Below are positions 1 through 11,289 of a DNA stretch of 64,000 nucleotides, piece by piece (position 1 is the first letter of the stretch; the number at the start of each line of letters is the position of its first letter). Source of the stretch: Eucommia ulmoides (lineage: Eukaryota; Streptophyta; Magnoliopsida; Garryales; Eucommiaceae); the NCBI GenBank assembly GCA_016647705.1, contig CM028334.1, positions 14,368,402-14,432,401 of the forward strand. Direction: 5' to 3'. The translations under genes and the position numbers were made by a program. The notes beneath the pieces were generated by a model, which saw nothing but the letters and a program-made list of their open reading frames with translations, was not told where the DNA came from and made no database searches.

Positions 1-270
1 TTTATTTGATATTCTTCTGATTTGATGTTAGTTACTACTTGACGTCTACTTTTCATACCTTTATGATGATGTGACTTAAACCACCACGACACATGTCTTG
101 AAGGTCAATTTGTGTACACCTTTCGACACTTAATGCGTTTGGATGTAAGTTTAGGCTCTTGAACTAACGTATTAAGTTGGGTTAAAAAAAAAAAAAAAAA
201 AAAACTCATTTTTAACAAAAGGGGGCCAATCGGTAATTTCTGCATCCTTGCGCATTAGCCGAGGCGCAGG
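1..270. other. Non-coding flank with poly(A) tract
   Basis: No gene is visible. The stretch is AT-rich and contains an uninterrupted run of about 21 A (about 184-204). It lies just upstream of the promoter-like segment that follows. Confidence 0.5.
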
Positions 271-411
271 GATGGCTATATATAGCCAAATAGGCCATTG
301 GCCTACCTGGTTCATCAAAAACCAAAGACCGAAACAGGAACTGAATAATTGCAGCGGCCTCCTCTCAAGGATTTCTCACTTTGCTCTCAATTTTCTTCCA
401 TTTTTCATTCG
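271..411 (+). promoter_or_regulatory. TATA box and untranslated leader exon of the first PMD-like gene
   Basis: A TATATATA box (277-284) lies inside the 14-bp palindrome GGCTATATATAGCC. About 30 bp downstream begins a pyrimidine-rich leader (CT-rich 357-405) without a start codon in a useful context. The leader ends at a good splice donor, G|GTAAAAG, at 411/412. This layout is normal for a plant Pol II promoter with an intron in the 5' UTR. That it serves the broken coding region at 1490 is inferred from the matching acceptor there. Confidence 0.5.
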
Positions 412-1489
412 GTAAAAGGCAAGTTCACATCATGTAGATCGTTTCCCACATATTTTTTCTAAAAATGGATGATCCTTAAACACTAAGTTAGGGTTTTATC
501 ATTTTTTGATAAAACATTGTTTCTTTGAAAACTCATACAATGATCTTTCATTTTGAGTTTGTATATCAGATGAGATGCATGATTTTAAGTTCATTTCATT
601 ATTTAGACTAGAAATAGGTGGTGTTCTTCCCTACCTCAAATGAAGTGGCGTTTTTTGTTATTTTTATGGTGGTGCAAATTTATTTTTCTTTGTTCCCATG
701 CATGATTATTGTGTTTAATCATGTTTAGAAGGTAAATTAGGGATTAATTTCTTTTGTAATGTATTAATGTATATAAATTATATAAATCAATAGTTTTGTA
801 TATTTCTTGCCCAAATTTGTTTTAAATTTGATTACATCTCTAATTAGGATGCATAATTTTAGAATTAGTTTACAATGGAATTATTTTAATCAATTTATCG
901 TGTGAATAAAATCTTTTAGTGAATGATATTTCTATTGTACAGAGAAATTCTGATCTCTAAGTACAAATATTACATAGACATTTTCTTTATGTTTTTACTC
1001 ATTTGTTTATATTCGTAAAGAGTCTTGGATATCATCTTTCACTACACCGGATTAGTAGTGTATTCCAATTAGTTTATCTCTTGAAATATCATTGTTTCCT
1101 CTTATAGTAGTATGTTGGTTTTAGTATTTTACTGTTTCTCCAAAGTGAGATGAGTTTGCAAATTTTTGGTATATCGCACTTTTAGAGCTGGGAGTTTTCG
1201 ACTTGCTTTTCTCGATTATACCTTAATTTAAGTAATAGCACGTACTTAAACCTAAGAAGGTAGAATCACAACCGTTGTTCTCGGAAGGATGAACTCAATC
1301 CCTTGCCCCTAGTGTTCGGCTAATGATAAATCGTTAGAGATTAGTCATGGTCGTTCACGATGGTTTCTATAGAATAATGGCAGCGGTGAGTTCGACATGT
1401 CTTCTAAAAGCCACGTAATGATCTTAAAAATTTCAAATTGAATCCTTAAGTCAAAACCCTAGTAATAAAACTTTGATTGTTCTTTTTAG
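412..1489 (+). other. Probable 5'-UTR intron
   Basis: The donor GTAAAAG at 412 and the acceptor TTGTTCTTTTTAG ending at 1489 bound about 1.08 kb of T-rich, stop-laden sequence with no ORF of note. T-richness and the polypyrimidine acceptor fit a plant intron. No other feature is seen in it. Confidence 0.45.
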
Positions 1490-1965
1490 ATGACACTATG
1501 TCAACCATTGGTTCTTTGCGCGATGACAGATGTCTTCCTTCCCATTCTCGTTGAAAGAGCAAAGTCCCCGAGACCCCACTCAGATGAAGTGCTTCAAACC
1601 GCTCCCGAGGTCAGCCTAGGGCGTCGATACTCAATATTTCTGATGATGTGTCTACCTTTTCCACTTCTACCGTTGAGGAGACCTTTAGAGTGTCTAGAGT
1701 CGATGACTCAACGATGGTTGGCTCTTCAGCTGCTCCTATGGGTAAGGAGTCTATCGGCCCTTTCGAGGCAGCTAAGATGGAAGCAAATCCAGACTACGTC
1801 CCTCTAGAGGATGAGATGCCTAACTGGGGCATTCATGATGATTTCCCGGTAGATGACTTCAAGCCTAGTGATCCTATTCCTAGACCATTCTGTGATAGAT
1901 CCCTCACCTTTGATGGCTTCTTCGAGTTCCACCATCCCTCTCCACTTTGTAGGGACTCTAAGTAA
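1490..1965 (+). pseudogene. First coding exon of a PMD-like gene, two in-frame TGA codons
   Basis: The frame from ATG 1498 gives a hydrophilic Ser/Asp/Pro-rich chain to the TAA at 1963-1965 (it contains AAPMGKESIGPFEAAKMEAN). It is broken by TGA at 1552-1554 and 1585-1587. Both would be CGA (Arg) before a single C-to-T change at a CpG, the usual decay of methylated plant DNA. An overlapping open frame from ATG 1490 is Leu/Arg-rich and looks out of frame. This exon alone has no domain I recognise. It is joined to the plant mobile domain family only by position: promoter and intron upstream, PMD-like exons downstream. It could equally be a low-complexity terminal exon of a neighbouring gene. 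Confidence 0.4.
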
Positions 1966-2164
1966 TTTGGTCGGCTTGGTAGAGCTGACTAGGGGAGCTT
2001 GTCATTTGCAACCTTCTTAGAAAGGATGCGTTCTCGTGTATTAGCTTGCATGTCACGGGGTTTTGGTAGTTTCTACCCATGAGTTTATTTGACATATTTT
2101 AACTTCTTCATATTCTTCTTCTCTATTACTTGGTTTCTTTTTGTTTCTTTTGTTTTTCTTACAG
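1966..2164 (+). other. Probable intron between PMD pseudogene exons
   Basis: The segment is T-rich with a strong acceptor, TTTGTTTTTCTTACAG, ending at 2164. The donor is not clear. Confidence 0.35.
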
Positions 2165-2386
2165 TATTGGGCATATGAGTACTTTTCCTCATGTCACCCT
2201 TATTCTACTACAGAGGATTACTTCCCCGCGAGACGAAGTGGCATCTCTCTATCTCGTAGAAGGGGTCCTCTTTTTGCAATCGTGTTGTGGCTTGCACTTA
2301 GTTAGAGTTCTTGTCATGCAGAGATATCATCCGGCAGCCATATCGCCGAGACACTCATTGAGCGGAGATGCTTCCTAAGAGGACAC
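2165..2386 (+). pseudogene. PMD-like exon interrupted by the family A insertion
   Basis: Directly after the acceptor the frame reads YWAYEYFSSCHPYSTTEDYF. This resembles the 'WAYE(Y/H)FP' block in the C-terminal half of plant mobile domain (aminotransferase-like, PMD) proteins. The frame is then lost through stops. The exon ends at 2386, where the LTR array begins. Its continuation appears to resume at 13429 and to lead into the 13475-14037 exon. PMD genes occur both as host genes (MAIN/MAIL type) and inside plant transposons. Decay and setting favour a transposon-derived copy here. Confidence 0.45.
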
Positions 2387-4527
2387 TGTTGGCCCAGTAG
2401 AATACCCAAGAGGGGAAATGAATTGCGTAATTAAAAAATAATCAGAATAAAACTTCAATAAATCAAATAATTAATTTTATTCCTAAATTAATTATTATCT
2501 TTATATCACAGTGGAATTAATTAATCAACTAGGTGCACACATAAACAGCAAAAATAAACAAATTAATAATACAGCACACCAAGATATATCCTAGTTTACT
2601 AAGGTACTCTTGGTTAGTTTAATCCTTCGAACCCCACGGATATTCGCACCCACTAATACTCCAGAACCCTTTAAAGGTAGGAACCAAACCATTACACCGA
2701 CTCTTTTGCAGGCTCTAAATCAACCTTTACAATATCTTTTTCCAAGGCTCAGGAATAATCTCTACTTTTTACAGGCTAAAAAATAACCTATCTTTTTACA
2801 GGTTAAAGATTAACCTAATTCTTTTTATTTCTAAGGCTCAAGAATCAAAACCTCACACAACACTCCAAATATTCTTTCACCCGGTAAGGATTGAACCGTT
2901 ACAAAAATAACTCACAACGCAATTCTATCCAAGAATAATAACTACCTCAATCTCGTTACAGGAAGAGACTGAAACCTAGCTACCTTTGATTAAATACTCC
3001 CAACAGTATTTAACCCGTTATACTACTCACCAATACAAAATGATAAGCAAGAAATCTCACTCAGAGCTTCTACCACCTCAAATAAATAATAACTCAATTA
3101 ATATCATAACTAGTGATAGAAAAACGTGAGATAGAAAATCTAATTTTAACAAGATGTGGGTAGTAAATTTGAGTACGTAATCAGATTCAAGAAATTGTTA
3201 GTAAAAATATTTTCTTAAAAAATCAGAAACAATTTCTAAATCAATTTCCAATAATAAACAAGTAATGCACAATAAAAATTAATTGGAAAGATCTCACCCA
3301 AAATTCACAGAATAATTAGATAAATCCATATAACTTCAAATTCGGTAGCAGCAAAGATTAATAGCAATTGATCTTCAAGATCGCCTCTCAGAAAAGCTCA
3401 CATTATTTCAGAAGGATAATTCTTATAAAAGCTCACAAATGATATGATATGATTTCTCTTTTGTTTACTACTTAATGATATATGAAATTCGTAGGTCTAT
3501 TTAAAGGAACATGTAATCATCCTTCTAACAGTTAGTTTACAAGTGTCATGACAATTAAAAGCTCTTACAGACCCCTTATATCATAAGGACTTCATTTTGG
3601 TTCAATTACACTTAATAACAACTTTCAAAACTCTCAATTAAATCCCCAAAGTATTTCTCAATCTAAATAAATAAGTATAGAATCTATTTCAAGTACCAAA
3701 TTGAGAAACATTCATATTTAATTAACCTTATTAACATGATTTAATTAGTATATGAACCATATCTTAAATATAGATAATATCCCACAAATCTCTCTCAAAT
3801 ACCAACCAAAAACGGCTAATTTTGGATAAAATATTGGATCAAACTGTTTCCTGAAATAGCTTATTCGGTCGACTGCCCAACTCAGGTTGCAGCCAAACTA
3901 TCGCCGCGGTGTGCATAAATCGACCGCCTGGTCGACTCACAGATTCAGAGAGTTCAGTACTACTTCACTGGTTGGTGTATCGATCGACTTGTTGATTCAG
4001 AGAGCTTAGCCTTCTTGGCCGGTCGGCCTGTCGGTCGACTCAGAGACACATGATGTTACAGCTTCCATGTCCGGCTGACTCACCAGTCGACTGTTGTGCC
4101 TGGATTTCTTCTCTGAATACGTTTTTAGCTTATTGTCTTTTACGATTTTGCCCCTTTAACCTTTTTCTTCTCTTGATTAGCTCCACTAATATTTTTATAT
4201 TCCATTTTAGTCATTCAAAATTATTTCTTCTTATTTCACATAGGAGCAAATAAGTTAACTTAATCAAAACACACATAAAAGATAAAATATATTTTGTGCC
4301 ATGTGTGTAATCCTCAATGGGATATTAAGATTTAAGATTCACCTGGGCTATTTTTCCTAATTTCTTCAAACTCTTAATTCTTCTTCATTATCATGACATC
4401 TTAATTTCTCATCCATTCAATTTGACATCTTCATTACTGGAACTTTAAATCACTGAAACACTCAATTAAATATTAGTTCCATCAAAATATCAATACTTAA
4501 TTGTTCATCAAAATCTTAGGATCAACA
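2387..4527 (-). repeat. Family A LTR, copy 1
   Basis: 2141 bp with TG...CA ends, in minus orientation. It shares its whole length with the LTRs at 6847 and 11290. A TATA-like TTTAAATAG lies on the minus strand near 3496-3504. A cluster of GTCGAC-centred motifs lies at 3865-4095, upstream of it in the element's sense. Confidence 0.85.
3865..4095. promoter_or_regulatory. GTCGAC palindrome cluster in the family A LTR
   Basis: Four exact GTCGAC palindromes, in contexts such as GGTCGACTG, and several near copies lie within about 230 bp. The same cluster recurs at about 8322-8545 and 12766-12990 in the other two LTRs, with some copies mutated. It lies about 370-600 bp upstream of the TTTAAATAG box in the element's sense. 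A role in transcription is inference only. Confidence 0.4.
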
Positions 4528-5724
4528 ATCTCCCCCTTTTTGACGATGACAATTAACTTTGATGTTTTCTTCAAAATAAAATATAACCACACTCTCCCTG
4601 AATCCGAGGACGGGTTCTTCAACTCATTAAAACATCATAAAGATTTCAATAATATACCAATTAAAATATTCAATAAGGCAAACATTTTAAAGATACTCCC
4701 CCTTAATCACACATCAACTAATTTCTCCCCATTAATAAAATAACATCTAAAACTCCCCCTTAATAAAATATCAACAAATTCTCCCCCTTTGTCATCTTCA
4801 AAAACAAAATTTAGGGAGGGAGAACATATAGATAATTCACGCTAGGCATTCATATAATAGAAGCATATTGGATCAATTTTAAAAATTAAAACTCATTTGA
4901 ATAAATTACTTTTAAGAACAAAACATCAACACTATGTGGATCATTTTTATAGATAAATATCAAGTCTACTCAATCCATCAAAATTCACAATCAAAACATC
5001 ATTCTTAATCATGCAATCTCCCACTATATAAGTGTAAACAAATTAATTCATTTTAAGGAGAAAAATAAAATATTTGAAGCACAAAGACATAAAACATCTC
5101 TTAATGATAGTTTACAAAGCTCTCAATATAACACATACTTATTTCATAAAGCTTTCAGTCCCATTTTTTAACAATAATCATTAACGCTCAAGAACATGAA
5201 TCATATCTCAATCAACAACATGCATATTAAATATATTATGTCGTAACATGCTCAATCCCTTACACAATAATAATCAATTAAAAATTCAGAGAATATGAGA
5301 CATATAAATATATCTAAGTAAGCAAGTAATCATGGTCTTGAACAATTCAAATTAGATAAATTATTCTTTATCTTTTAATTCACCTCAAATAACATGCATT
5401 TTAATAAATCAAGATTAATAAAAAAAACTTAGCTCAATTAATCTTCTAAATCACATAACATGATTTAAAATTGACACATAATTACTACTTGATATAAGCA
5501 TATAAAGACATGTTCATACCCCTTAATGAAATGTGATTCTCATAATCACCGGATAATGTTTCTAAGATAACAAGTAAGCACATAATTGAAAATAGCTCTT
5601 AGAAACCATCACAACTTACCTATTGATAAGTCGAGACTCTCTCTCTTTAACAAATTTAATAAATTTAAAATGCGGAAAGTTAGGAGTACCTTTTAAATCT
5701 TTCGGGGCAACTTTGCTCTTTACC

Positions 5725-6186
5725 TCATTTTATACAAATGATTGAATTGGGTGCGCAATTCTTCTTTGCTTGTCCGTATCCTCTCAACCTTTGATTTGTG
5801 TCATTTGATTTATTGATGATTCCCTTTATTCGTATCGCTTGTGGCTTCCTTGTGATATCCCATCTTGGATTTTGTACGACTTTTCTCTTTGCACATTTCT
5901 CTTGTGGCTTCTTTGCAACTTCACATTTCGTCTTTGGTGCATCTTTTCGCTTTGTATGAATCACTTGTAGATTCTTGGTGACTTTTTGTCTTGACTTTGA
6001 TATAACTTCTTTGTTTGCTTCTTCAGGTCCACTTTCGACATTACGTAATTTTGCACAAGACATTTCAACAATTTTCTTCGGTATCCATTCCAATTGGGAT
6101 CCGTCCTTATTAGACATAATCTTAGGGTTACGAAACGGACATGATACTTTAAAATGTCTAATCCTATTGCAATAACAACATCTCAA
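5725..6186 (-). pseudogene. Gag C-terminal part with CCHC zinc knuckle, family A copy 1
   Basis: The 153-codon minus-strand frame begins MRCCYCNRIRHFKVSCPF. The four ligands fit CX2CX4HX4C, the nucleocapsid-type knuckle that binds retrotransposon RNA. The rest is Lys/Arg-rich, with three repeats of a block ending in 'KKPQEKCAKRK' or similar, as expected of a basic nucleocapsid tail. The N-terminal coiled-coil part of the same gag continues upstream (about 6780-6298) but is broken by stops. Copy 2 (10242-10660) has the same organisation. Confidence 0.6.
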
Positions 6187-6297
6187 ATCTGATTTATCAC
6201 AGAAAACACAAGATGTAAAACATAAATCATTTCTAACAATAGAAGCATACCTATTATTGGCATGTGATGAAAGATGAGACGATGAAGCATATCTATT

Positions 6298-6780
6298 TTA
6301 CCTAGAAAAATCATTTTCAGAATATCTCAAAATAGACTTAAGGTCAAATTTTGATTTTTCAAAATTTTTCTTAAGTAAATCGATTTTAGAAACACAATTT
6401 GACCTTTGCTTGGAAATCATATCAAATTTATTTTTTAAAATTCTATTTTTATTTTTAAGAGAATTCACTTTATAGAGCAAATTATTAATTTAAAAAACAA
6501 CTTAAGAAAACTCTTTTGAACCACAATAATCATCCAAATGCATTTTAGATTTTCGAACACATTTTCCGTCATTTTCAAACTAAGTGATTTTTCTTTTTAA
6601 ACTCAGGCTTTCTTTAGTAAAAAGTAGTGTGAAAGAAAGTAATTTTTATATAACAATATGAACATTTTCATTATCATCGTCTTCATCATTACCACAAAAA
6701 TCACAAGAATCATAAACCACCTTATCCTATACGCATTTACCACTATCAAAAGAGGATATACAAAATACATCATCCATAGT
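6298..6780 (-). pseudogene. Gag N-terminal coiled-coil remnant, family A copy 1
   Basis: A minus-strand remnant reads VNSLKNKNRILKNKFDMISK and then KIDLLKKNFEKSK, the same heptad-like Leu/Lys/Asn-rich chain as the open frame at 10741-11220. Stops break it here. The start equivalent to that copy is at about 6779. Confidence 0.5.
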
Positions 6781-6846
6781 GTCTGAACGTGACCGGTTTA
6801 TTTAGGATGTTAAGCCTAACGAGTTAAAACTAGTTCTGATACCAAT

Positions 6847-8982
6847 TGTTATCCCAGTAGAATACCCAAGAGGGGGACAAATTGGGTAATTAAAAAATAA
6901 TCGGAATAAAATTTCAATAAATCAAATAATTAATTTTATTCCTAAATTAATTATTATCTTTATATCACAACGGAATTAATTAATCAACTAGGTGTACACA
7001 CAAACAACAAAAATAAACAAATTAATAATGCAACACACCAAGATATTTCCTGGTTCACCAAGCTACTCTTAGCTAGTCCAGTTCTCCGAGCCCCACTGAG
7101 ATTCTCACCCACTAATACACGAGATCCCTTTAAAGGTAGGAACCAAACCCTCACATCAATTCTTTTACAGGCTCTGAATCAACTTTTACAATATCCTTTT
7201 CCAAGGCTTACGAATAACCTCTACTTTTTACAGGCTCAAGAATAACCTATCTTTTTACAAGTTAAAGATTAACCTAATTCTTTTTATCCCTAAGGCTCAA
7301 GAATCAAACCTCACATAACACTCCAAATATCCTTTATCCGATAAGGATTGAACAGTTACAAAAATCACCCACAATGCAATTCGATCCAAGAAGAATCACT
7401 ACCTCAATCTCTTTACAGGAAGAGACTGAAACCTAGCTATCCTTGATTAAATACTCCCAACAGTATTTAACCCGTCATACTGCTCACCAATACAAAATGA
7501 TAAGTAGGAAATCTCACTCAGACCTTCTACCACCCTAGATAAATAATAAATTAATTAATATCCTAACTAGTGATAGAAAAACGTGAGATAAAAAATCTGA
7601 TTTTAACAAGATGTGGGTACCAAATTTGAGCACGTAATCAGATTCAAGAAATTGTTTATAAAAATATTTTCTTCAAAAATCAGAAACAATTTCTAAGATC
7701 AATTTCCAATAATAAACAAGTAATGCACAATAAAAATTAATTGAAAATATCACACCCGGAATCCACAGAATAATTAGATAAAGCAATGTAACTTCAGATC
7801 CGGTAGCAGCAAAGATTAACAGCAGATGATCTTCAAGATCGTCTCTCAGAAAAGCTCACAATATTTTAGAAGGATAACTCTTATAAAAGCTCACAAATGA
7901 TATGATATGATTTCTTTTTTATTTACTGCTTAATGATATATGAAATTCGCAGGTCTATTTGAAAGAACGTGTAATCAGCCTTCTAACTTTTAGTTTACAA
8001 GTGTCATGACAATAAAAAGCTCTTACAGACCCCTTATATCATAAGGACTTCATTTTGGTTCAATTACACTTAATAACTTTCAAAAGTCTCAATTAAATCC
8101 CCAAAGTATTTCTCAATCTAAATAAATAAGCATAAAATCTATTTCAAGTACCAAATTGAGAAATATTAATATTTAATGAACCATATTAACATGATTTAAT
8201 TAGTATAAGAACCATATCTTAAATAAAGATAATATCCCACAAATCTCTCTCAAATGCCGACAAAAAATGGCTAATTTTGGATAAAATCTCAGATCAAACT
8301 GTATCTTGAAACAACTTGTTCGGTCGACTGCCCAACTCAGGTTGCAGCCAAACCATCGCCGCGGCGTGCATAAGTCGACCGCCCGATCGACTCACAGATT
8401 CAGAGAGTTCAGTACTACTTCATTAGTCGACCTATCAGTCGACTTGTTAATTCAGAGAGTTCAGCTTTCTTGGCCGGTCGACTTGTCGGTCGACTTAGTG
8501 ATACAGGATGTTACAGCTTCAATATCCGGTCGCCTCACCAGTCGACTGCTGTGCCTGGATCTTTTCTCTGAATACATTTTTAACTTATTTTCTTTTACGA
8601 TTTTGCCCCTTTAACCATTTTCTTCTCTTGATTAGATCCACTAATATTCTTATATTCCATTTTAGTCATTCAAAATTATTTCTTCTTATTTCACATAGGA
8701 GCAAATAAGTTAACTTAATCAAAATACACATAAAAGCTAAAATATATTTTGTGCTATGTGTGTGTTTCTCAATGGGCTATTAAGAGTTAAGATTCACCTA
8801 GGTTGTTTTCCCTAATTTCTTCAAACTCTTAACTCTTCTTCATTATCATGACATCTTCATTTTTTATCCATTCAATTTGACATGTTCATTACTGGAATTT
8901 TAAATCACTGAAACATTCAATTAAATATTAGTTCCATCAAAACATTAATACTTAATTGTTCATCAAAATTCTAGGATCAACA
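6847..8982 (-). repeat. Family A LTR, copy 2 (central)
   Basis: 2136 bp. Its plus-strand left end reads TGTTATCCCAG where the other copies read TGTTGGCCCAG. Being in the middle, it acts as 5' LTR for one internal region and 3' LTR for the other. Confidence 0.85.
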
Positions 8983-10241
8983 ATCACCCTATTTTTTTAT
9001 GATGACAATTAACTTTGATGTTTTCTTCAAAATAAAATATAACTACACTCCCCTGGAATCCGAGAACGAGTTCTTTAACTCATTAAAGTATCATAATGAA
9101 GATTTCAATAATGTACCAATTAAAATATTCATTAAGGCAAACATTTTAAACATACTCCCCCTTAATAATACATAAACTAATTTCTTCCCATTAATAAAAT
9201 ATCATCTAAAACTCCCTCTTAATAAAACATCTACAAATTCTCCCCCTTTGTCATCTTCAAAAACAAAATTTAGCGAAGGGGAACACATAGATAATTTACG
9301 CTAGGTATTCATATAATAGAAGCATATTGGATCAATTTTAAAAATTAAAACTCATTTGAATAAATTACTTTTAAGAATAAAACATCAACACTATGTGGAT
9401 CATTTTTCTAGATAAATATCAAGTCTACTCAATCCATCAAAATCCACAATGAAAACATCATTCTTAATCAAGCAATCTCCCACTATATAAGTGTAAACAA
9501 ATTAATTCATTTTAAGGAGAAAAATATAATATTTGAAGTACAAAGACATAAAACATCTCTCAATGATAGTTTACGAAGCTCTCAATATAACACATACTTA
9601 TTTCATAAAACTTTCAGCTCCATTTTTCAACAATAATCATTAACGCTCAAGAACATGAATCATATTTCAATCAACAACATGCATATTAAAGATATTATCT
9701 CGTAACATGCTCAATCCATTACACAATAATAATCATTTAAAAATTCAGAGAATGTGAGACATATAAATATATCAAAGTAAGCAATTAATCTTGGTCTTGA
9801 ATAATTCAAATTAGATAAATCATTCTTTATTATTTAATTCACCTAAAAAAATATGCCTTTTAATAAATCAAGATTATTAAAAAAAACTTAGCTCAATTAA
9901 TCTTCTAAATCACATAACATAATTTAAAATTGACACATAATTACTACTTGATATAAGCATATAAAGACATGTTAATACCCCTTAATTAAATGTGATTCTC
10001 ATAATCACCAAATAATGTTTCTAAGATAACAAATAAACACATAATTTAAAATAGCTCTAAGAAACCATCACAACTTACCTATTTGTAAGTCGGGACTCTC
10101 CCTCTTTAACAAACTTAATAAATTTAAAATGCGGAGAGTTAGGAGTACCTTTTATATCTTTTGGGGCAACTTTGCTCTTTACCTCATTTATACGAATGAT
10201 TGAATTGAGTGCGTAATTCTTCTTTGCTTGTCCGTATCCTC

Positions 10242-10660
10242 TCAACCTTTGATTTTTTCTATTTGATTTATTGATGATTCCCTTTGTTCGTATTGCATGT
10301 GGCTTCCTTGTGATATCCCATCTTGGATTTTGTATGACTTTTCTCTTTGCACATTTTTCTTGTGACTTCTTTGCAACTTCCCATTTTGTCTTTGGTGCAT
10401 CTTTTCGCTTTGTATGAATCGTTTGTAGATTCTTGGTGACTTTCTGTCTTGGCTTTGATATAACTTATTTGTTTGCTTCTTCAGGTCCACTTTCGACATT
10501 ACGTAATTCTGCACAAGACATTTCAACAATTTTCTTCGGTATCCATTTCATTTTGGATCCGTCCTTGTTAGATATAAACTTAGGGTTATGAAACGGACAT
10601 GATACTTTAAAATGCCTAACCCTATTGCAATAATAACATCTCAAATCTGATTTATCATAG
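10242..10660 (-). pseudogene. Gag C-terminal basic tail, family A copy 2
   Basis: Counterpart of the 5725-6186 frame. The basic Lys/Gln/Arg-rich tail is open from about 10529 to 10242. The knuckle region upstream is still recognisable (a CYYC-type start near 10640) but split by frame changes. Confidence 0.45.
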
Positions 10661-10740
10661 AAACATAAATCATTTCTAACAATAGAAGCATAACTATTAT
10701 TGGCATGTGATGAAAGATGAGATGATGAAGCATATTTACT

Positions 10741-11220
10741 TTACCTAGAAAAATCATTTTCAGAATCTCTTGAAATAGACTTAAGGTCGGATTTTGATTT
10801 TTCAAAATTTTTCTTAAGTAAATCGATTTTAGAAACACAATTTGAACTTTGCTTAGAAATCATATCAAATTTATTTTTTAAAACTCTATTTTTATTTTCA
10901 AGAGAATTCACTTTAGAGAGCAAATTATTAATTTCAAAAACAACTTTCGAAAACTCTTTTGAACCACAATAATCATCCAAATGCATTTTAAATTTTCGAA
11001 CACATTTTCCACCATTTTCAAAATAAGCGATTTTTCTTTTTAAACTCATACTCTCTTTAGCAAAAAGGAATATGAAATAAAGTAATTTTTTCATAACAAT
11101 ATGAACATTTTCATTATCATCATCTCCATCATTACCACTAAAATCACAAGAATCATAAACGACATTATCATATACACATTTACCACTATCAAAAGAGGAT
11201 ACACAAAATACATCATCCAT
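10741..11220 (-). CDS. Gag-like coiled-coil protein, family A copy 2
   Basis: A 159-codon minus-strand frame starts about 70 bp inside the LTR, just after the primer site, where gag normally starts. It opens MDDVFCVSSFDSGKCVYDN. An acidic stretch follows (NDGDDDNENV, about residues 30-40), then long Leu/Lys/Asn heptads (EINNLLSKVNSLENKNRVLK, about residues 95-115). Such chains resemble the region before the zinc knuckle in copia/Sirevirus Gag. It ends well short of the knuckle, so it is a truncated Gag. It may be transcribed from the LTR at 11290-13428. Function beyond particle assembly in family members is unknown. Confidence 0.5.
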   Translation of the reverse strand: MDDVFCVSSFDSGKCVYDNVVYDSCDFSGNDGDDDNENVHIVMKKLLYFIFLFAKESMSLKRKIAYFENGGKCVRKFKMHLDDYCGSKEFSKVVFEINNLLSKVNSLENKNRVLKNKFDMISKQSSNCVSKIDLLKKNFEKSKSDLKSISRDSENDFSR

Positions 11221-11289
11221 AGTGTGTGCACGTGACCAGTTTAGCTAGGATGTTAAGCCTAACGAGTTAAAACTAGTTCTGATACCAAT

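Larger units (their letters stand above)
4528..6846 (-). mobile_element. Family A internal region 1 (PPT, decayed gag, PBS)
   Basis: In minus sense it starts with the primer site TGGTATCAGAAC (6844-6833) and ends with the purine tract at 4528-4541. Between them lies a decayed gag (about 6775 down to 5725). About 1.2 kb (4542-5720) has no ORF worth naming. No pol motif is seen. Confidence 0.75.
8983..11289 (-). mobile_element. Family A internal region 2
   Basis: Co-linear with internal region 1 and better preserved. The purine tract next to the LTR at 8983 is degraded, while the primer site TGGTATCAGAAC at the other edge (11287-11276) is intact. It holds the gag frames at 10741-11220 and 10242-10660. 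The stretch 9010-10240 holds no gene. Confidence 0.75.

Noticed and set aside
1490-1807. 105-codon frame from ATG 1490
   Set aside because: Leu/Arg-rich composition; the alternative frame from 1498 is hydrophilic and explains the downstream coding-like stretch, so this looks like its out-of-frame shadow.
8306-8708. Plus-strand open frames across the family A LTR
   Set aside because: They run antisense to the element through the GTCGAC repeat cluster and are not conserved in reading frame between the three LTRs.
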